DNA from: Liolophura sinensis
Taxonomy: Eukaryota > Mollusca > Polyplacophora > Chitonida > Chitonidae
Direction: 5' to 3'
NCBI RefSeq assembly: GCF_032854445.1
Contig: NC_088304.1
Location: forward strand, 31,567,732-31,631,731
Length of the DNA: 64,000 bases
Shown: piece by piece, positions 31,469-43,689 of the stretch
Numbering within the stretch: position 1 is the first letter of the stretch
How the letters are laid out: every line of letters starts with the position of its first letter
Notes under the pieces: model-generated
The model's input: only the letters and a program-made list of their open reading frames with translations
Database searches by the model: none
What the model was told of the DNA's origin: nothing
Translations under genes and position numbers: made by a program

Positions 31469-32924
31469 CCATTAAAAGAAAAATATTATTATTTTCTACA
31501 CAGACAAATGATATTTTGTTGACCATAATTTCATGAGTTTTGCATTTCATGTTTATTAAAACAATGATAGAGTATAACTTTTCTTTCCCTTATCTGGAAA
31601 TCAGTAACATCCTTAATTCATTGTGTCACCTGAAGAAAAAGTCAGCTAGGTTTACTTTGTTTGCACAAAAATCAAGCTAAACTGCACTCAGTGTTTGTTT
31701 GATGAACACTGCAAAAGGTTTTCACCACTAAGTTTTTTTTTATTAACCATGTATAACTAAATAAACACTGTTTTCTGCAAAACAAAATTTCCTCCAGGCC
31801 ATGATTTCCACACTGTTCATATTTCCCCTGCCATGGAGGCCAACACATTCCATCTCCAATGACAATAATACAATGTACAACAACAACAACAACAAAACCA
31901 TCTCCATCTCTGTAGTTATCTTGCCCTGCAGGCATGTTCTGCAACGCGAATTAAACGAGGTGATAGATGTTTACAGAAGGCTTTTTCTCACCTGACGGAA
32001 TTCACACTTGGTCCGCTAAAATCAATACCGCCACTGCTCAGTTCCGGGGTGGAATCCTGCCAGGCCTAGAGCATGTTTCTCCAGTCTGCTGCAGCAGGCT
32101 TTAGTCTTCTCAGAACAACCTTAGGCCCCCTTAAGAACAAAGTTGTCACATCAACTGGATGAGGTCTCCTACGAACAAACAATCAGACATTGTGATAGCA
32201 TCTCTATATATCTGTACATGCCTGTATCCATAATAATAGTAAGCCTCTTTAATAGTTCGCTCTTTCCTTTTACCATGTTCACTTAAAAAGGGTCACACGA
32301 GACATGGTTTCAGACTCACCCTTAAACAGGGAATTGTCAAGACTGATAATCCTGCATGTTTATTGCTCTTGTGTGGTCTCACATGAAGTTCACTGAAGAC
32401 TGTTTCCTTTCCATCAATGTCCTGTATCTACACACCAGGCAAAGTCCGCCTGTAAGCTGCTAAAGGTTGATTATTTTTGTCTTCCTGGCACTCATTTTCT
32501 TCACCCATGAAACAGGTCTCCATCATATAAGTGGAAAATTCTTCAGTATAGCGTTCAACAATGTTTATTTGTTTTTTAAACTTTCCCACATGTAAAACAT
32601 ATAACTAATGACAAACTTCAAGGACAACATGCCGCACTGTACTTGTAATAATGTGTTAGATACGGGTTCAATAATGAGAACTGTCCTTCTGTTTTGACTT
32701 TTGCTGCATCCCAAAATTTGGAACCAAGGGTATGAAAGATGTAACTGGTAACAGTGATAGATGTTGTTTCATTAAATTAATTTTACTGAAAAGATTACCT
32801 AAAATACTGCCACTACTACTAATAATGTTCACACAAATTATTTATATCTTTAGCAGACATAAATGTGTCAAATAAATAACTGCCAAATTGCCAAAAACAC
32901 AAAGAAATGTGCCATATGGCAAAC
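31469..32924. other. Unassigned sequence with a possible SINE tail scrap
   Basis: A CAACAACAACAACAA run lies near 31878. A possible SINE-A tail scrap (CATATAAGTGGAAAATTCTT then CAGTATAGCGTTCAAC) lies near 32524-32560. The open frame 31672-31944 on the minus strand is low complexity. No gene is supported. Confidence 0.45.
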
Positions 32925-33475
32925 AACTGGCTGACCACAGGCAGACCACTGATTGACCACAGGCAGACCGCTGGCTGACCACAGGCAAACACTGGCTGAC
33001 CACAGGCACACAACTGGCTGACCACAGGCAAACCACTGGTTGACCACAGGCAAACAACTGGCTGACCACAGGCAGACCACTGGCTGACCATAGGCACACA
33101 ACTGGCTGACCACAGGCACACAACTGGCTGACCACAGGCACACAACTGGCTGACAACAGGCAGACCACTGGCTGACCACAGGCAAAAAACTGGCTGACCA
33201 TAGATAGACCACTGGCTGACCACAGGCAAAAAACTGGCTGACCATAGACAGACCACTGGCTGACCACAGGCAAAAAACTGGCTGACCATAGACAGACAAC
33301 TGGCTGACCACAGGCAGACAACTGGCTGACCACAGGCAGACAAATGGCTGACCACAGGCACACAACTGGCTGACCACAGGCAAAAAACTGGCTGACCATA
33401 GACAGACAACTGGCTGGCCACAGGCAAACAACTGACAGACCACAGGCATACCACTGGCAGACAACTGGTTTACCA
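32925..33475. repeat. 22-bp minisatellite
   Basis: About 25 copies of ACTGGCTGACCACAGGCARA plus CA, with variants CATAGACAGAC and CAGGCAAAAA. Since 22 is not a multiple of three, all three minus-strand frames stay open with a 22-residue period (PVVCLWSASCLPVVSQ-like); these are not called as proteins. Confidence 0.94.
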
Positions 33476-34594
33476 TAGGCAAATTAATGGCAGACTAATG
33501 GCAAACACTGGGATTTCCTTTTAGTCTCAGAATGTTTAGTCTGATTCGTAAGGCAATCGCAGTTATGTGCACGTGTCAAAATAAATGTTACAATCACTGA
33601 TGCAGCCAATTTTCATTTTGAAACAGATTTTACGCTGTCCTATCTCAGATTTCACACAGCATGCTGCGTCAGGTATATGGGTAGAGGTAACCAAAAAAGC
33701 TGTAGCCAAATGAACAAAAGGTGGATTTGAACATGCAACCTAATTGGTCAGGCGATTGTAGAGCAGCATATCCATTGCCTTAATACACAGATGAGCAAGC
33801 TAGTGATGGATACATTAATCTGATGGCATCTAGACATTAGTGGAATGGTTGTCAAGCTTCTCCCACGACTTTATGCACCCAGAATGAATCCCATATACAG
33901 CCACAAATGGCTGTACGTTACAGCCTGGCCTATAACTCGATCATGATTCTCATACTCTAGACTCTGCTCTGGAGAACAGTGTAACACACACTTGCTGCCT
34001 AACAGACTGATGAATTAATTAATTAATTTACAGGCTAATTGATAGAGTTGTACTCCCATTGATTTATTTCCACATCTCCACATAGTAGACCCTGCGATCA
34101 GAGCAGGTCGTAAAACTGGATTAGAGCACTGAGTTAGTCAAGTGGCAAACAAAGAGTCAGATATCCAATACTTTTGAAAACACCCCGTGGCATTTGGCCA
34201 TCTTCACTGGTAGAGGCGGAGATACCAGATTGGTACCACTGGTTGACATCAATCGTATAACTGTTGACGTTCAGACTCCGAGAAGATTCTCATATCTCAC
34301 GCACAATTGGATTAACTGTGATATCAACATACAGAGCTGGTCCGAGGCCTTGGGGAATTCGAATGACTCTTTCAGGCAAACATCAGCTGACTGCTGGATG
34401 TGGTTTCAGCAGGCGAAAGACCAATGCTCAAATACAGCAAATGCTAAGTTGGTTCAGAAAATTATTGAGCAGTTTACCTTTCATCAAATGCTACGTGTCC
34501 CTTTGAGGATAATCAGATAGTACAAGTATATCCTACAGGCAGACATAACACCAGCTGACCAGTCTGGTAATTGATCTCTCATGACTACTGATCA
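33476..34594. other. Unassigned sequence
   Basis: It contains an AATTAATTAATTAATTTA microsatellite near 34015 and an open frame at 34194-34520 (108 codons) with no recognised domain. Composition at 34180-34510 is more balanced than its surroundings, so a small exon cannot be excluded. Confidence 0.4.
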
Positions 34595-35275
34595 GCTGGT
34601 GCAAAGGTTACATTGATATACATGTATGAACAAAAGTTACACTGATATACATGTATTAACAAAGGTTACAATGATATACAAACAAAGGTTATATTGCTAT
34701 ACTTGTATGAAGAAAGTTACAATGACATATGAACACAGGTTACAATGACGAATGAACAAAGGTTACAATGATGTATGAACAAACTAAAGGTTACAATGAT
34801 GTATGAGCAAAGGTTACAATGACATACGAACAAAGGTTACAATGATGTATGAACAAAATAAATACTATAATACTATATGAACAAAGGTTACAATGATATA
34901 CGAACAAAGGTTAGAATGAAGTCAGAACAAAGGTTACAATGACGTAAGAACAAAGGTTACAATGACATATGAATAACAGTTACAACCATGTAAGAATAAA
35001 GGTAACACTGATATATGAACAAAGGTTACAATGATCTATGAACAAAGGTTACAATGACATATGAACAAAGGTTACAATGATGTATGAACAAAGGTTACAA
35101 TGATCTATGAACAAAGGTTACAATAATATATGAGCAAAGGTTACAATGACATATGAACAAAGGTTACAATGATGTATGAACAAAGGTTACAATGACATAT
35201 GAACAAAGGTTACAATGACATATGAACAAAGGTAACACTGATATATAAACAAAGGCTACAATGATGTGTTAACAA
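34595..35275. repeat. 23-bp AT-rich minisatellite, irregular
   Basis: About 30 copies of GAACAAAGGTTACAATGAYR plus TAT, with variants (ACACTGATATA, AACAAACTAAAGG, AATAACAGTTAC) and some lost bases. Copies near 35030-35220 are most regular, so the right half is likely younger. Confidence 0.92.
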
Positions 35276-35943
35276 AGCAAATGATATACACCCAATAAAC
35301 TTTAGTAATAAGTTTAACTGAGTTTAAACAGAATATTTTGACATCACTATCATCCCAGAGGTGACAGGGTTAGATATCAAAATGTTGCCTCTGTTACTCA
35401 CACACATACTCTCAGTAATGCTGAAAAATCAGCATCTCCACAACTGGTATATGTCTTGCTTTCAAGATATACTTCTTGTTTCAAGTTTCTAACTAACTGA
35501 CATTCTCAACACCAAGAATAGGTTATGAATATTTGATCGCCAGATTCCTTGAGGAGTTGGGAATGTTTCATGCATTCTAAATCCATATCCCACAGGTCCA
35601 TAACGAAGTAAGGCACCCTATCAAATGTCACAATTTCTCAACGGTGCTTCAAGTCCTGTGTTATCTTCAATATGCAAATCATAACACCCAAACAGACAGA
35701 GTCGATCGATCTTTTATACCGGTATAATTAATATCCCTCAATTATTAACAGACCGACATGGGTAAACCATAACCACAAGGGACATTCCAGGAGCAAAAAC
35801 AATGTTTAACACAAACCAACAAATAACAATAACAAAAATATTAGGTCACATCTGAAAACTTTAAAAGCTCCATTAAGCTTTGAGATATAAATATTAATTC
35901 ATCTTCAGGAAAACTTTAGGTAAAAACTGATAACTGCACTGAA
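35276..35943. other. Unassigned sequence between two arrays
   Basis: AT-rich unique sequence. Nothing recognisable was found. Confidence 0.5.
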
Positions 35944-38900
35944 ACATGTAACTGCACACAGCACATAGACTGTTGAGCTGGATCTTCCATGCAGACCCTG
36001 TCTACTCAATACATGTTACTGCACACAGTACATAGACAGTTAAGCTGGATCTTCCAAGCAGACCCTGTCTACTTGATACATGTAACTGCACACAGTACAT
36101 AGACAGTTAAGCTGGATCTTCCAAACAGAGCCCATCTACTTGATACATGTAACTGCATACAGTACATAGGCAGTTAAGCTGGATCTTTCAAACAGAGCCC
36201 ATCTACTTGATACATGTAACTTCACTCAGTTCATAGACAGTTACGCTGGATCTTCCAAACAGAGCCCATCTACTTGATTAATGTAACTGCACACAGTACA
36301 TAGACAGTTAAGCTGGATCTTCCAAACAGAGCCCATCTACTTGATACATGTAACTTCACACAGTACATAGACAGTTAAGCTGGATCTTCCAAACAGAGCC
36401 CATCTACTTGATACATGTAAATGCACACAGTACATAGACAGTTAAGCTGGATCTTCCAAACAGAGCCCATCTATTTGATACATGTAACTTCACTCAGTTC
36501 ATAGACAGTTAAGCTGGATCTTCCAAACAGAGCCCATCTACTTGATACATGTAACTTCACTCAGTTCATAGACTGTTAAGCTGGATCTTCCAAACAGAGC
36601 CCATCTACTTGATACATGTAACTGCACACAGTACATAGACAGTTAAGCTGGATCTTCCAAACAGAGCCCATCTACTTGATACATGTAACTGCACACGGTA
36701 CATAAACAGTTACACTGAATCTTCCAAACAGAGCCCATCTACTTGATACATGTAACTGCACACAGTACATAGACTGTTAAGCTGGATCTTCCAAACAGAG
36801 CCCATCTACTTGATACATGTAACTTCACTCAGTTCATAGACAGTTAAGCTGGATCTTCCAAGCAGAGCCCATCTACTTGATACATGTAACTTCACTCATT
36901 TCATAGACAGTTAAGCTGGATCTTCCAAACAGAGCCCATCTACTTGATACATGTAACTGCACACAGTACATAGACAGTTAAGCTGGATCTTCCAAGCAGA
37001 GCCCATCTACTTGATACATGTAACTTCACACAGTACATAAACAGTTACACTGAATCTCCCAAGCAGAGCCCATCTACTTGAAACATGTAACTGCACACAG
37101 TACATAGACTGTTAAGCTGGATCTTCCAAACAGAGCCCATCTACTTGATACATGTAACTGCACACAGTACATAAACAGTTACACTGAATCTCCCAAACAG
37201 AGCCCATCTACTTGATACATGTAACTGCACACAGTACATAGACAGTTAAGCTGGATCTTCCAAACAGAGCCCATCTACTCGATACATGTAACTGCACACA
37301 GTTCATAGACAGTTAAGCTGGATCTTCCAAACAGAGCCCATCTACTTGATACATGTAACTGCACACAGTACATAGACAGTTAAGCTGGATCTTCCAACCA
37401 GAGCCTATCTACTTGATACATGTAACTTCACACAGAACATAGACAGTTAAGCTAGATCTTCCAAACAGAGCCCATCTACTTGATACATGTAACTGCATAC
37501 AGTTCATAGACAGTTAAGCTGGATCTTCCAAACAGAGCCCATCTATTTGATACATGTAATTTCACTCAGTTCATAGACAGTTAAGCTGGATCTTCCAAAC
37601 AGAGCCCATCTACTTGATACATGTAACTTCACACAGTACATAGACTGTTAAGCTGGATCTTCCAAACAGAGCCCATCTACTTGATACATGTAACTGCATA
37701 CAGTACATAGACAGTTAAGCTGGATCTTCCAAACAGAGCCCATCTACTTGATACATGTAACTTCACACAGTACATAGACAGTTAAGCTGGATCTTCCAAA
37801 CAGAGCCCATCTACTTGATACATGTAACTTCACACAGTACATAGAGAGTTAAGCTGGATCTTCCAAACAGAGCCCATCTACTTAATACATGTTACTGCAC
37901 ACAGTACATAGACAGTTAAGCTGAATCTTCCAAACAGAGCCCATCTACTTGATACATGTAACTTCACTCAGTTCATAGACAGTTAAGCTGGATCTTCCAA
38001 ACAGAGCCCATCTACTTGATACATGTAACTTCACTCAGTTCATAGACAGTTAAGCTGGATCTTCCAAACAGAGCCCATCTACTTGATACATGTAACTTCA
38101 CACAGTACATAGACTGTTAAGCTGGATCTTCCAAACAGAGCCCATCTACTTGATACATGTAACTGCATACAGTACATAGACAGTTAAGCTGGATCTTCCA
38201 AACAGAGCCCATCTACTTGATACATGTAACTTCACTCAGTTCATAGACAGTTAAGCTGGATCTTCCAAACAGAGCCCATCTACTTGATACATGTAACTTC
38301 ACACAGTACATAAACAGTTACACTGAATCTTCCAAGCAGAGCCCATCTACTTAATACATGTTACTGCACACAGTGCATAAACAGTTACACTGAATCTTCC
38401 AAACAGAACCCATCTACTTGATACATGTAATTTCACACAGTACATAAACAGTTACACTGAATCTTCCAAACAGAGCCCATCTACTTGATACATGTAACTG
38501 CACACAGTACATAGACTGTTAAGCTGGATCTTCCAAACAGAGCCCATCTACTTAATACATGTAACTGCACACAGTACATACACTGTTGAGCTGGATCTTC
38601 CAAACAGAGCCCATCTACTTAATACATGTAACTGCACACAGTACATAAACAGTTACACTGAATCTTCCAAGCAGAGCCCATCTACTTAATACATGTTACT
38701 GCACACAGTGCATAAACAGTTACACTGAATCTTCCAAACAGAACCCATCTACTTGATACATGTAATTTCACACAGTACATAAACAGTTACACTGAATCTT
38801 CCAAACAGAGCCCATCTACTTGATACATGTAACTGCACACAGTACATACACTGTTGAGCTGGATCTTCCAAACAGAGCCCATCTACTTAATACATGTAAC

Positions 38901-39772
38901 TGCACACAGTACATAGACTGTTAAGCTGGATCTTCCAAACAGAGCCCATCTACTTAATACATGTAACTGCACACAGTACATAGACTGTTGAGCTGGATCT
39001 TCCAAACAGAGCCCATCTACTTAATACATGTAACTGCACACAGTACATACACTGTTGAGCTGGATCTTCCAAACAGAGCCCATCTACTTAATACATGTAA
39101 CTGCACACAGTACATACACTGTTGAGCTGGATCTTCCAAACAGAGCCCATCTACTTAATACATGTTACTGCACACAGTACATAGACTGTTAAGCTGGATC
39201 TTCCAAACAGAGCCCATCTACTTAATACATGTAACTGCACACAGTACATAGACTGTTAAGCTGGATCTTCCAAACAGAGCCCATCTACTTAATACATGTT
39301 ACTGCACACAGTACATAAACAGTTACACTGAATCTTCCAAACAGAGCCCATCTATTTGATACATGTAACTGCACACAGTACATAGACTGTTAAGCTGGAT
39401 CTTCCCAACAGAGCCCATCTACTTAATACATGTAACTGCACACAGTACATAGACAGTTAAGCTGGATCTTCCAAACAGAGCCCATCTACTTGATACATGT
39501 AACTTCACTCAGTTCGTACACAGTTACACTGAATCTTCCAAACAGAGCCCATCTACTTGATACATGTAATTTCACACAGTACATAAACAGTTACACTGAA
39601 TCTTCCAAACAGAGCCATCTACTTGATACATGTAACTGCACACAGTACATAGACTGTTAAGCTGGATCTTCCAAACAGAGCCCATCTTCTTAATACATGT
39701 AACTGCACACAGTTCATAGACAGTTAAGCTGACTCTTCCAAGCAGAGCCCATTTACTTGATACATGAAACAG
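35944..39772. repeat. 67-bp satellite-like array, about 57 copies
   Basis: The largest array in the window. The unit is ACATGTAACTGCACACAGTA, CATAGACAGTTAAGCTGGAT, CTTCCAAACAGAGCCCATCT, ACTTGAT (67 bp). At least three subtypes alternate: TAGACAGTTAAGCTGG, TAAACAGTTACACTGAATC and TACACTGTTGAGCTGG. A marked variant, CACAGTGCATAAACAG, occurs at 38371 and 38706, exactly five units (335 bp) apart, within a block whose neighbours also match, showing higher-order duplication. Confidence 0.96.
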
Positions 39773-39811
39773 TTTACGTTAAGTTCGCCACTCTTGATCC
39801 ATTAAGGCCGT

Positions 39812-39950
39812 GAGCGGGAGGGTCTGCCAGCAACCTGTGGATGGTCTTGGGTTTCCCTCAAACCCCCAGGTTCCTGCCCCCATAATGCTGGCCGCTGTGG
39901 TATAAGTGAAATATTCGGCGTAAAACACCAATGAAATAGATAAATAAATT
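39812..39950 (+). mobile_element. SINE-A 3' half
   Basis: The copy reads GGGTCTGCCAGCAACCTGTG, GATGGTCTTGGGTTTCCCTC, CCATAATGCTGGCCGCTGTG and GTATAAGTGAAATATTCGGC, then AAAACACCAATGAAATAGAT and AAATAAATT. The head and B-box are missing. A short deletion removed TTGAGTA from the tail. Confidence 0.85.
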
Positions 39951-39960
39951 CATCCATTCA

Positions 39961-40027
39961 TTATTTTTTTTTTGATTGTTGTTTAATATGCCATACTCAA
40001 TAATTTTTCAATTGTACCACGGCGTGT
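39961..40027 (-). mobile_element. SINE-A tail fragment, inverted
   Basis: TTTTGATTGTTGTTTAATAT, GCCATACTCAATAATTTTTC and TACCACGGCG on the plus strand match the SINE-A tail in reverse. It lies ten bases from the copy at 39812-39950 in tail-to-tail arrangement. Confidence 0.65.
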
Positions 40028-40149
40028 AGTTTTTGGGGTGTAGGATACCAGACTGCTCATGGTAAAAACCGCTGACATTTGGTAAAGTTATTGATGAAAT
40101 ACACGTTTGCACATCATATGAATGGTCTTCAATGAAAGTTAAACTGGAC

Positions 40150-40513
40150 AAACAATTTTTCAGTCATATGACGACAACTGAGTCCTTAGAGTGCATGTAT
40201 TGTGCCTCCTAGTTGCAGGACGGATTTCCACTGCTCTTTTATCTAGTGCTGCTTCACTGAGATGCCTCACCGAAGGCAAGTAAGCCACTCCATCCGAGCC
40301 ATTATACTGAAATGGGTCAACCAGTCATTGCACCATCCCTTCATGCTGAGCACCAAGCGAGGAAGTTACAACTTTCTCTTTTAAGGTCTTAGGTGTGACC
40401 CGACCCAAGGTTGGGCCTGGATCTACCGTCCCTGAGGCGGGATCAGGATTTGAACTAAAACCTGGTGAGTCATAGTGATTGAAAGACAAGCATCTTAACC
40501 ATTGGGTCACCAC
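40150..40513 (-). mobile_element. Composite SINE-B with two tRNA-like regions
   Basis: The plus strand from 40150 to 40440 is SINE-B body: AACAATTTTTCAGTCATATG, GGATTTCCACTGCTCTTTTA, ATTATACTGAAATGGGTCAA and CTTAGGTGTGACCCGACCCA. Where other copies continue to a GTATAG-type head, this one switches after GAGGCGG to a second tRNA-like stretch. Read on the minus strand that stretch has GGTGACCCAATGGTTAAGAT (A-box-like) and AGTTCAAATCCTG (B-box-like). Confidence 0.72.
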
Positions 40514-40744
40514 ATACTGATCCTTTTGATCATTAGGAACATCTGACGCAACATAGCGATTCTGTCAACAGACCACTTCCATGGAGACCACAACAACCTG
40601 TGAGGACACTGGGGACTAGATCAAAGGCTGTCCTGTGTATACCTGTCAGATCAAAGTTGCATTGGTGTAGTTGTTTTTTTGATGTGATTAGATGATAACC
40701 AGGTGTGTCCAAGGTCAACAAATCTACAATACGTCAGTTCAATT

Positions 40745-40975
40745 TTCATGTACCTTTAATGACCATAAATTTTATCCATGACTAAATTGCCCATTTTTCC
40801 TGATTCTGAGAGTTCCATTGAGTTTAGAAAGGTGTTTTGACATTTCCTTGCAACATGGGGTGATATTCCTCGGGAAAAAAAAAGTTTCAGCACCCAAAAT
40901 AATATTTGGTGACACTTATTTGCCTCTAGAAATGCACGTCTGTGGACGAATTTTGAGATGAATTAAGGCAGTTAT
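40745..40975 (+). repeat. Interspersed repeat family D copy
   Basis: Matches 26695-26885 in order: TGATTCTGAGAGTTCCATTG, TTTAGAAAGGTGTTTTGACA, GGGGTGATATTCCTCGGG, TTTCAGCACCCAAAATAATA and GCCTCTAGAAATGCACGTCT. Confidence 0.7.
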
Positions 40976-41029
40976 TAACTGGTCAACACTGAATTTTTAG
41001 CACAAGGCTATACTGTGTAAGAGAGGCCA

Positions 41030-41609
41030 GCTAGATGTAGGTGGTCAAAGCAAATGCCTTCAAGTAACACCCCCCCCCCACCCCCCCGAACATCTTTGCT
41101 GAAGATATCAGGAATTGCCGTTTGTTTGTACTGCTGTAGATTTTTGACCTCAAGAGCCAATTTATACACACGATTATTCTGAAACTGGCGCTAAAGTGAT
41201 TTGTTTGTGTGATTAAGGCTGCAAGCTTCCTAAAACTGTGCAAATCACTTCAATCTCTACACCCCACAAATCTCTCAGAATGTTTCAAAATACTGACTGC
41301 AGAGGCGGTTGAAAAGGTTGAAGAACTACGGTATGTATATGGTCTGTTTTGGTCAAATTGGACAGCTACCTGATCACAACTGACTGAAGTAGCACACAGG
41401 CTGCAGGTACGTGTTGTCTGTTACTGCATGCCTTCTAGTAAACACCCTGAATACCTTTGCTGAAGATATCATAAACTGTAGTTTATTTTGACTACAAGTA
41501 TATACAGGTTTTGGTCAAATTGGACGGCAACCTGATCACAATTGATTGGACGGCTACCTGATCAAAGTTTGTTGAAGTAGCACACAGGCTGCAAGTAGGT
41601 GGTAACTGG
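41030..41609. repeat. Local diverged duplications with a C-run
   Basis: TTTGCTGAAGATATCA occurs near 41095 and 41457, each followed by a similar AACTGYMGTTTRTTT stretch. GGTCAAATTGGACRGC and AGTAGCACACAGGCTGCA each occur twice between 41350 and 41600. A C-run with G-quadruplex potential on the minus strand lies at 41070-41087. The region appears built by imperfect duplication of about 200 bp. Confidence 0.65.
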
Positions 41610-41785
41610 AGTGTAATCAATCCATTAGACAATTTCTGTGTGTAATCAATCCATTAGACCATTTCTCAGTTTAATCAATCCATTAGACCATTTCTCAGTC
41701 TAAGCAATCCATAAGACAATTTCTCAATCTAAGCAATCCATAAGACAATTTCTTGGTCTAATCAATTCATTAGACCATTTCTCAC
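41610..41785. repeat. 28-29-bp minisatellite, six copies
   Basis: The unit is TAATCAATCCATTAGACCAT plus TTCTCAGTC. Later copies carry TAAGCAATCCATAAGACAAT. Confidence 0.92.
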
Positions 41786-42126
41786 AGCCTCAGAAACAAG
41801 CACTTCTCTAATGTCCTTCAATCACTAACAGATCATCCAGACACTAAGAGCGGAAGCTGCTTACAAATGGTCATTCAAGAGGTTATACATTACCTTTAGC
41901 CTAAGAATCTCTCATTACCACTTGTTAGCTGCGATTGAGAATCGTCTGGCGATCAACACACAACACTGTAGTAAATAATGTTGTAGGTTTGATCAGCTAC
42001 ATAATGATTTAATAAGGAAGGAGAATAAGATATTAATAGAAAACTATTGATCAAGCAGTTGAGCATTTCCAGGCCAATCAAAAAAGACAACCACCCCCCT
42101 CCCCCCCCCCCCCCCCAAAAGTAAAT
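41786..42126. other. Unassigned sequence ending in a C-run
   Basis: No gene was recognised. CCACCCCCCT followed by about 16 C residues (42091-42116) could form a G-quadruplex on the minus strand. It also marks a likely error-prone stretch in assembly. Confidence 0.5.
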
Positions 42127-42139
42127 CCAGAGTAAACTA

Positions 42140-42404
42140 TTTATCTATTTATTTGATTGGTGTTTTACGAAGTACTCAAGAATATTTCACTTATACGACG
42201 GCGGCCAGCATTATGGTGGGAGGAAACCAGGCAGAGCCCGGGGGAAACCCACAACCATCCACAGGTTGTTGCCAGACCTTCCCACCTACGGCCGGAGAGG
42301 AAGCCAGCATGAGCTGGACTTGAACTCACAGCGACCGCATTGGTGAGAGACTCCTGGGTCATTACGCTGCGCTAGCGCGCTAACCGACTGAGCCACGGAG
42401 GCCC
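42140..42404 (-). mobile_element. Full-length SINE-A with perfect 13-bp target-site duplication
   Basis: This is the reference copy for the window. On the minus strand it starts GGCCTCCGTGGCTCAGTCGG (A-box), GCGCGCTAGCGCAGCGTAAT, then GTGAGTTCAAGTCCAGCTCA (B-box) and GGCTTCCTCTCCGGCCGTAG. The body is TGGATGGTTGTGGGTTTCCC, and the tail is GTATAAGTGAAATATTCTTG before CCAATCAAATAAATAGATAA. CCAGAGTAAACTA flanks it on both sides (42127-42139 and 42405-42417). The intact ends and perfect duplication indicate a relatively recent insertion. Confidence 0.96.
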
Positions 42405-42839
42405 CCAGAGTAAACTAAGTTTTATGCCTAGGTTAGGTATGGCACACGTACCTCTGATTCAAATTTTACACCAGTCGAAAAGGTTTCAGGAATCACACAG
42501 ACACCAAATACTGCTGAGGTTACAAAACAACTGCTGAGGTTACAAAACAATTACAAAGGTTTCAAGCCAATTAAGTTACCCACAGAAAAATTTGCCCCCA
42601 ATCCAGAAAGTTTGAACTAAAATATATCCCGATCAGAATAAAATTCGTCAAAATCATTTTTAGAGACAACTAACAGGAGTGTATGGACTCAAACATGTAA
42701 GTTATCAAGGCCTTGTTATGTCTGGCATACGTCTAGACCAATTTAATAAATTGCATTTCAACATTACTGAATTTTTTTTTACCCAATTCTTTTGCAGCTA
42801 TGGCGCTTTAAGGGACATCTAAATTACTACCATTGAAGC

Positions 42840-43190
42840 ATTTACATGAACATTTAGAATAAAATCCTGGTTAATGAGGTAAACTGACAAGGGGCCGTAT
42901 TTCACCGCTAATGTGTGACCATTTGTCAGCCATCACATTATCGCTGCAGCTCTACATTGACTCTCTACGCTACAGTTTTTTTTTATACTGTAATTCTTCA
43001 ATCTTTTCACATGTTTGCAAGGTGTTTATTCAAGCCTATTCTGAAGTCATTATTCTGTGCTGACTGACAAATTTATTGTTTTTGTTAAGCCCTGGAACGA
43101 GTCAATCCAACCCATGTAGTTTTGTCTGCAAAATCAAATTAAAAATATGCATATCTTGCACTGAAGGTTGAGGATCTAGGGTAAGGAAAG
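42840..43190 (+). repeat. Interspersed repeat family C, longest copy
   Basis: The first part (42840-42984) has TTTACATGAACATTTAGAAT, ATGAGGTAAACTGACAAGG, GTATTTCACCGCTAATGTG and CACATTATCGCTGCAGCTC. The second part (42985-43190) has ACTGTAATTCTTCAATCTTT, TGTTTATTCAAGCC and AATTAAAAATATGCATATCT. Each part recurs elsewhere (see 6955, 51233, 51780, 52020 and 53275), so the two parts probably belong to one element. Confidence 0.72.
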
Positions 43191-43569
43191 GTGGCTTGGA
43201 GCACTAAGCCAACAAAAAACATCTTATATTACATAATATATTTTATCGATTAAACAATGCACCATACAACAAATCCACTTGTAAGTGCACAGGTCGGCTG
43301 AGTTGTGTTAGCGATGTGATCACACTTTCTGTCTTGTACAGTCATTTCAGTTAAAATACAGGTGTTGCTAATTACTACGCTGGAAAGGTTACTTTCGCCT
43401 GCTAGCTGAAGCAACACAGCCAGGACATCCTGTGGGACTCAAGCGCCTCAAAAACAACCTTACTGAGCTGTCAATGATACATGTTCTGAGGAGAACAGCT
43501 ATAATCATCTCTACAGATCGTCAAGTTTGCCCTCAGAGCATATCATGTGTCATAGTACTCAGGCTTGTC
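43191..43569. other. Unassigned sequence
   Basis: No gene was recognised. The open frame 43432-43698 runs into the 22-bp repeat and is not called. Confidence 0.5.
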
Positions 43570-43658
43570 AAACAGCACAGCCAAAATGTCCGAACAGCAC
43601 AGCCAAAATGTCCAAACAGCACAGCCAAAATGTCCAAACAGCACAGCCAAAATGTCCA
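43570..43658. repeat. 22-bp minisatellite, four copies
   Basis: AACAGCACAGCCAAAATGTC plus CR, repeated at 43571 and 43593 and onward, nearly identical. A small and apparently young array. Confidence 0.93.
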
Positions 43659-43689
43659 AATTGGAATCACAGTATTTCACCTGAATATT

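Noticed and set aside
32819-33482. Cys/Trp-rich minus-strand frames in the 22-bp array
   Set aside because: Three frames give the same 22-residue cycle, so there is no evidence of selection for one frame.
34194-34520. A 108-codon plus-strand frame
   Set aside because: Balanced composition is suggestive, but there is no family resemblance and no splice or transcript evidence.
35944-39772. A 67-bp periodic array considered as CRISPR or a bacterial repeat
   Set aside because: There are no variable spacers and the units are head to tail; it is a satellite-like array.
42140-42404. A genuine tRNA gene at the SINE-A head
   Set aside because: The tRNA-like part is fused to a SINE body with target-site duplications and recurs in many copies, so it is a retroposon head.
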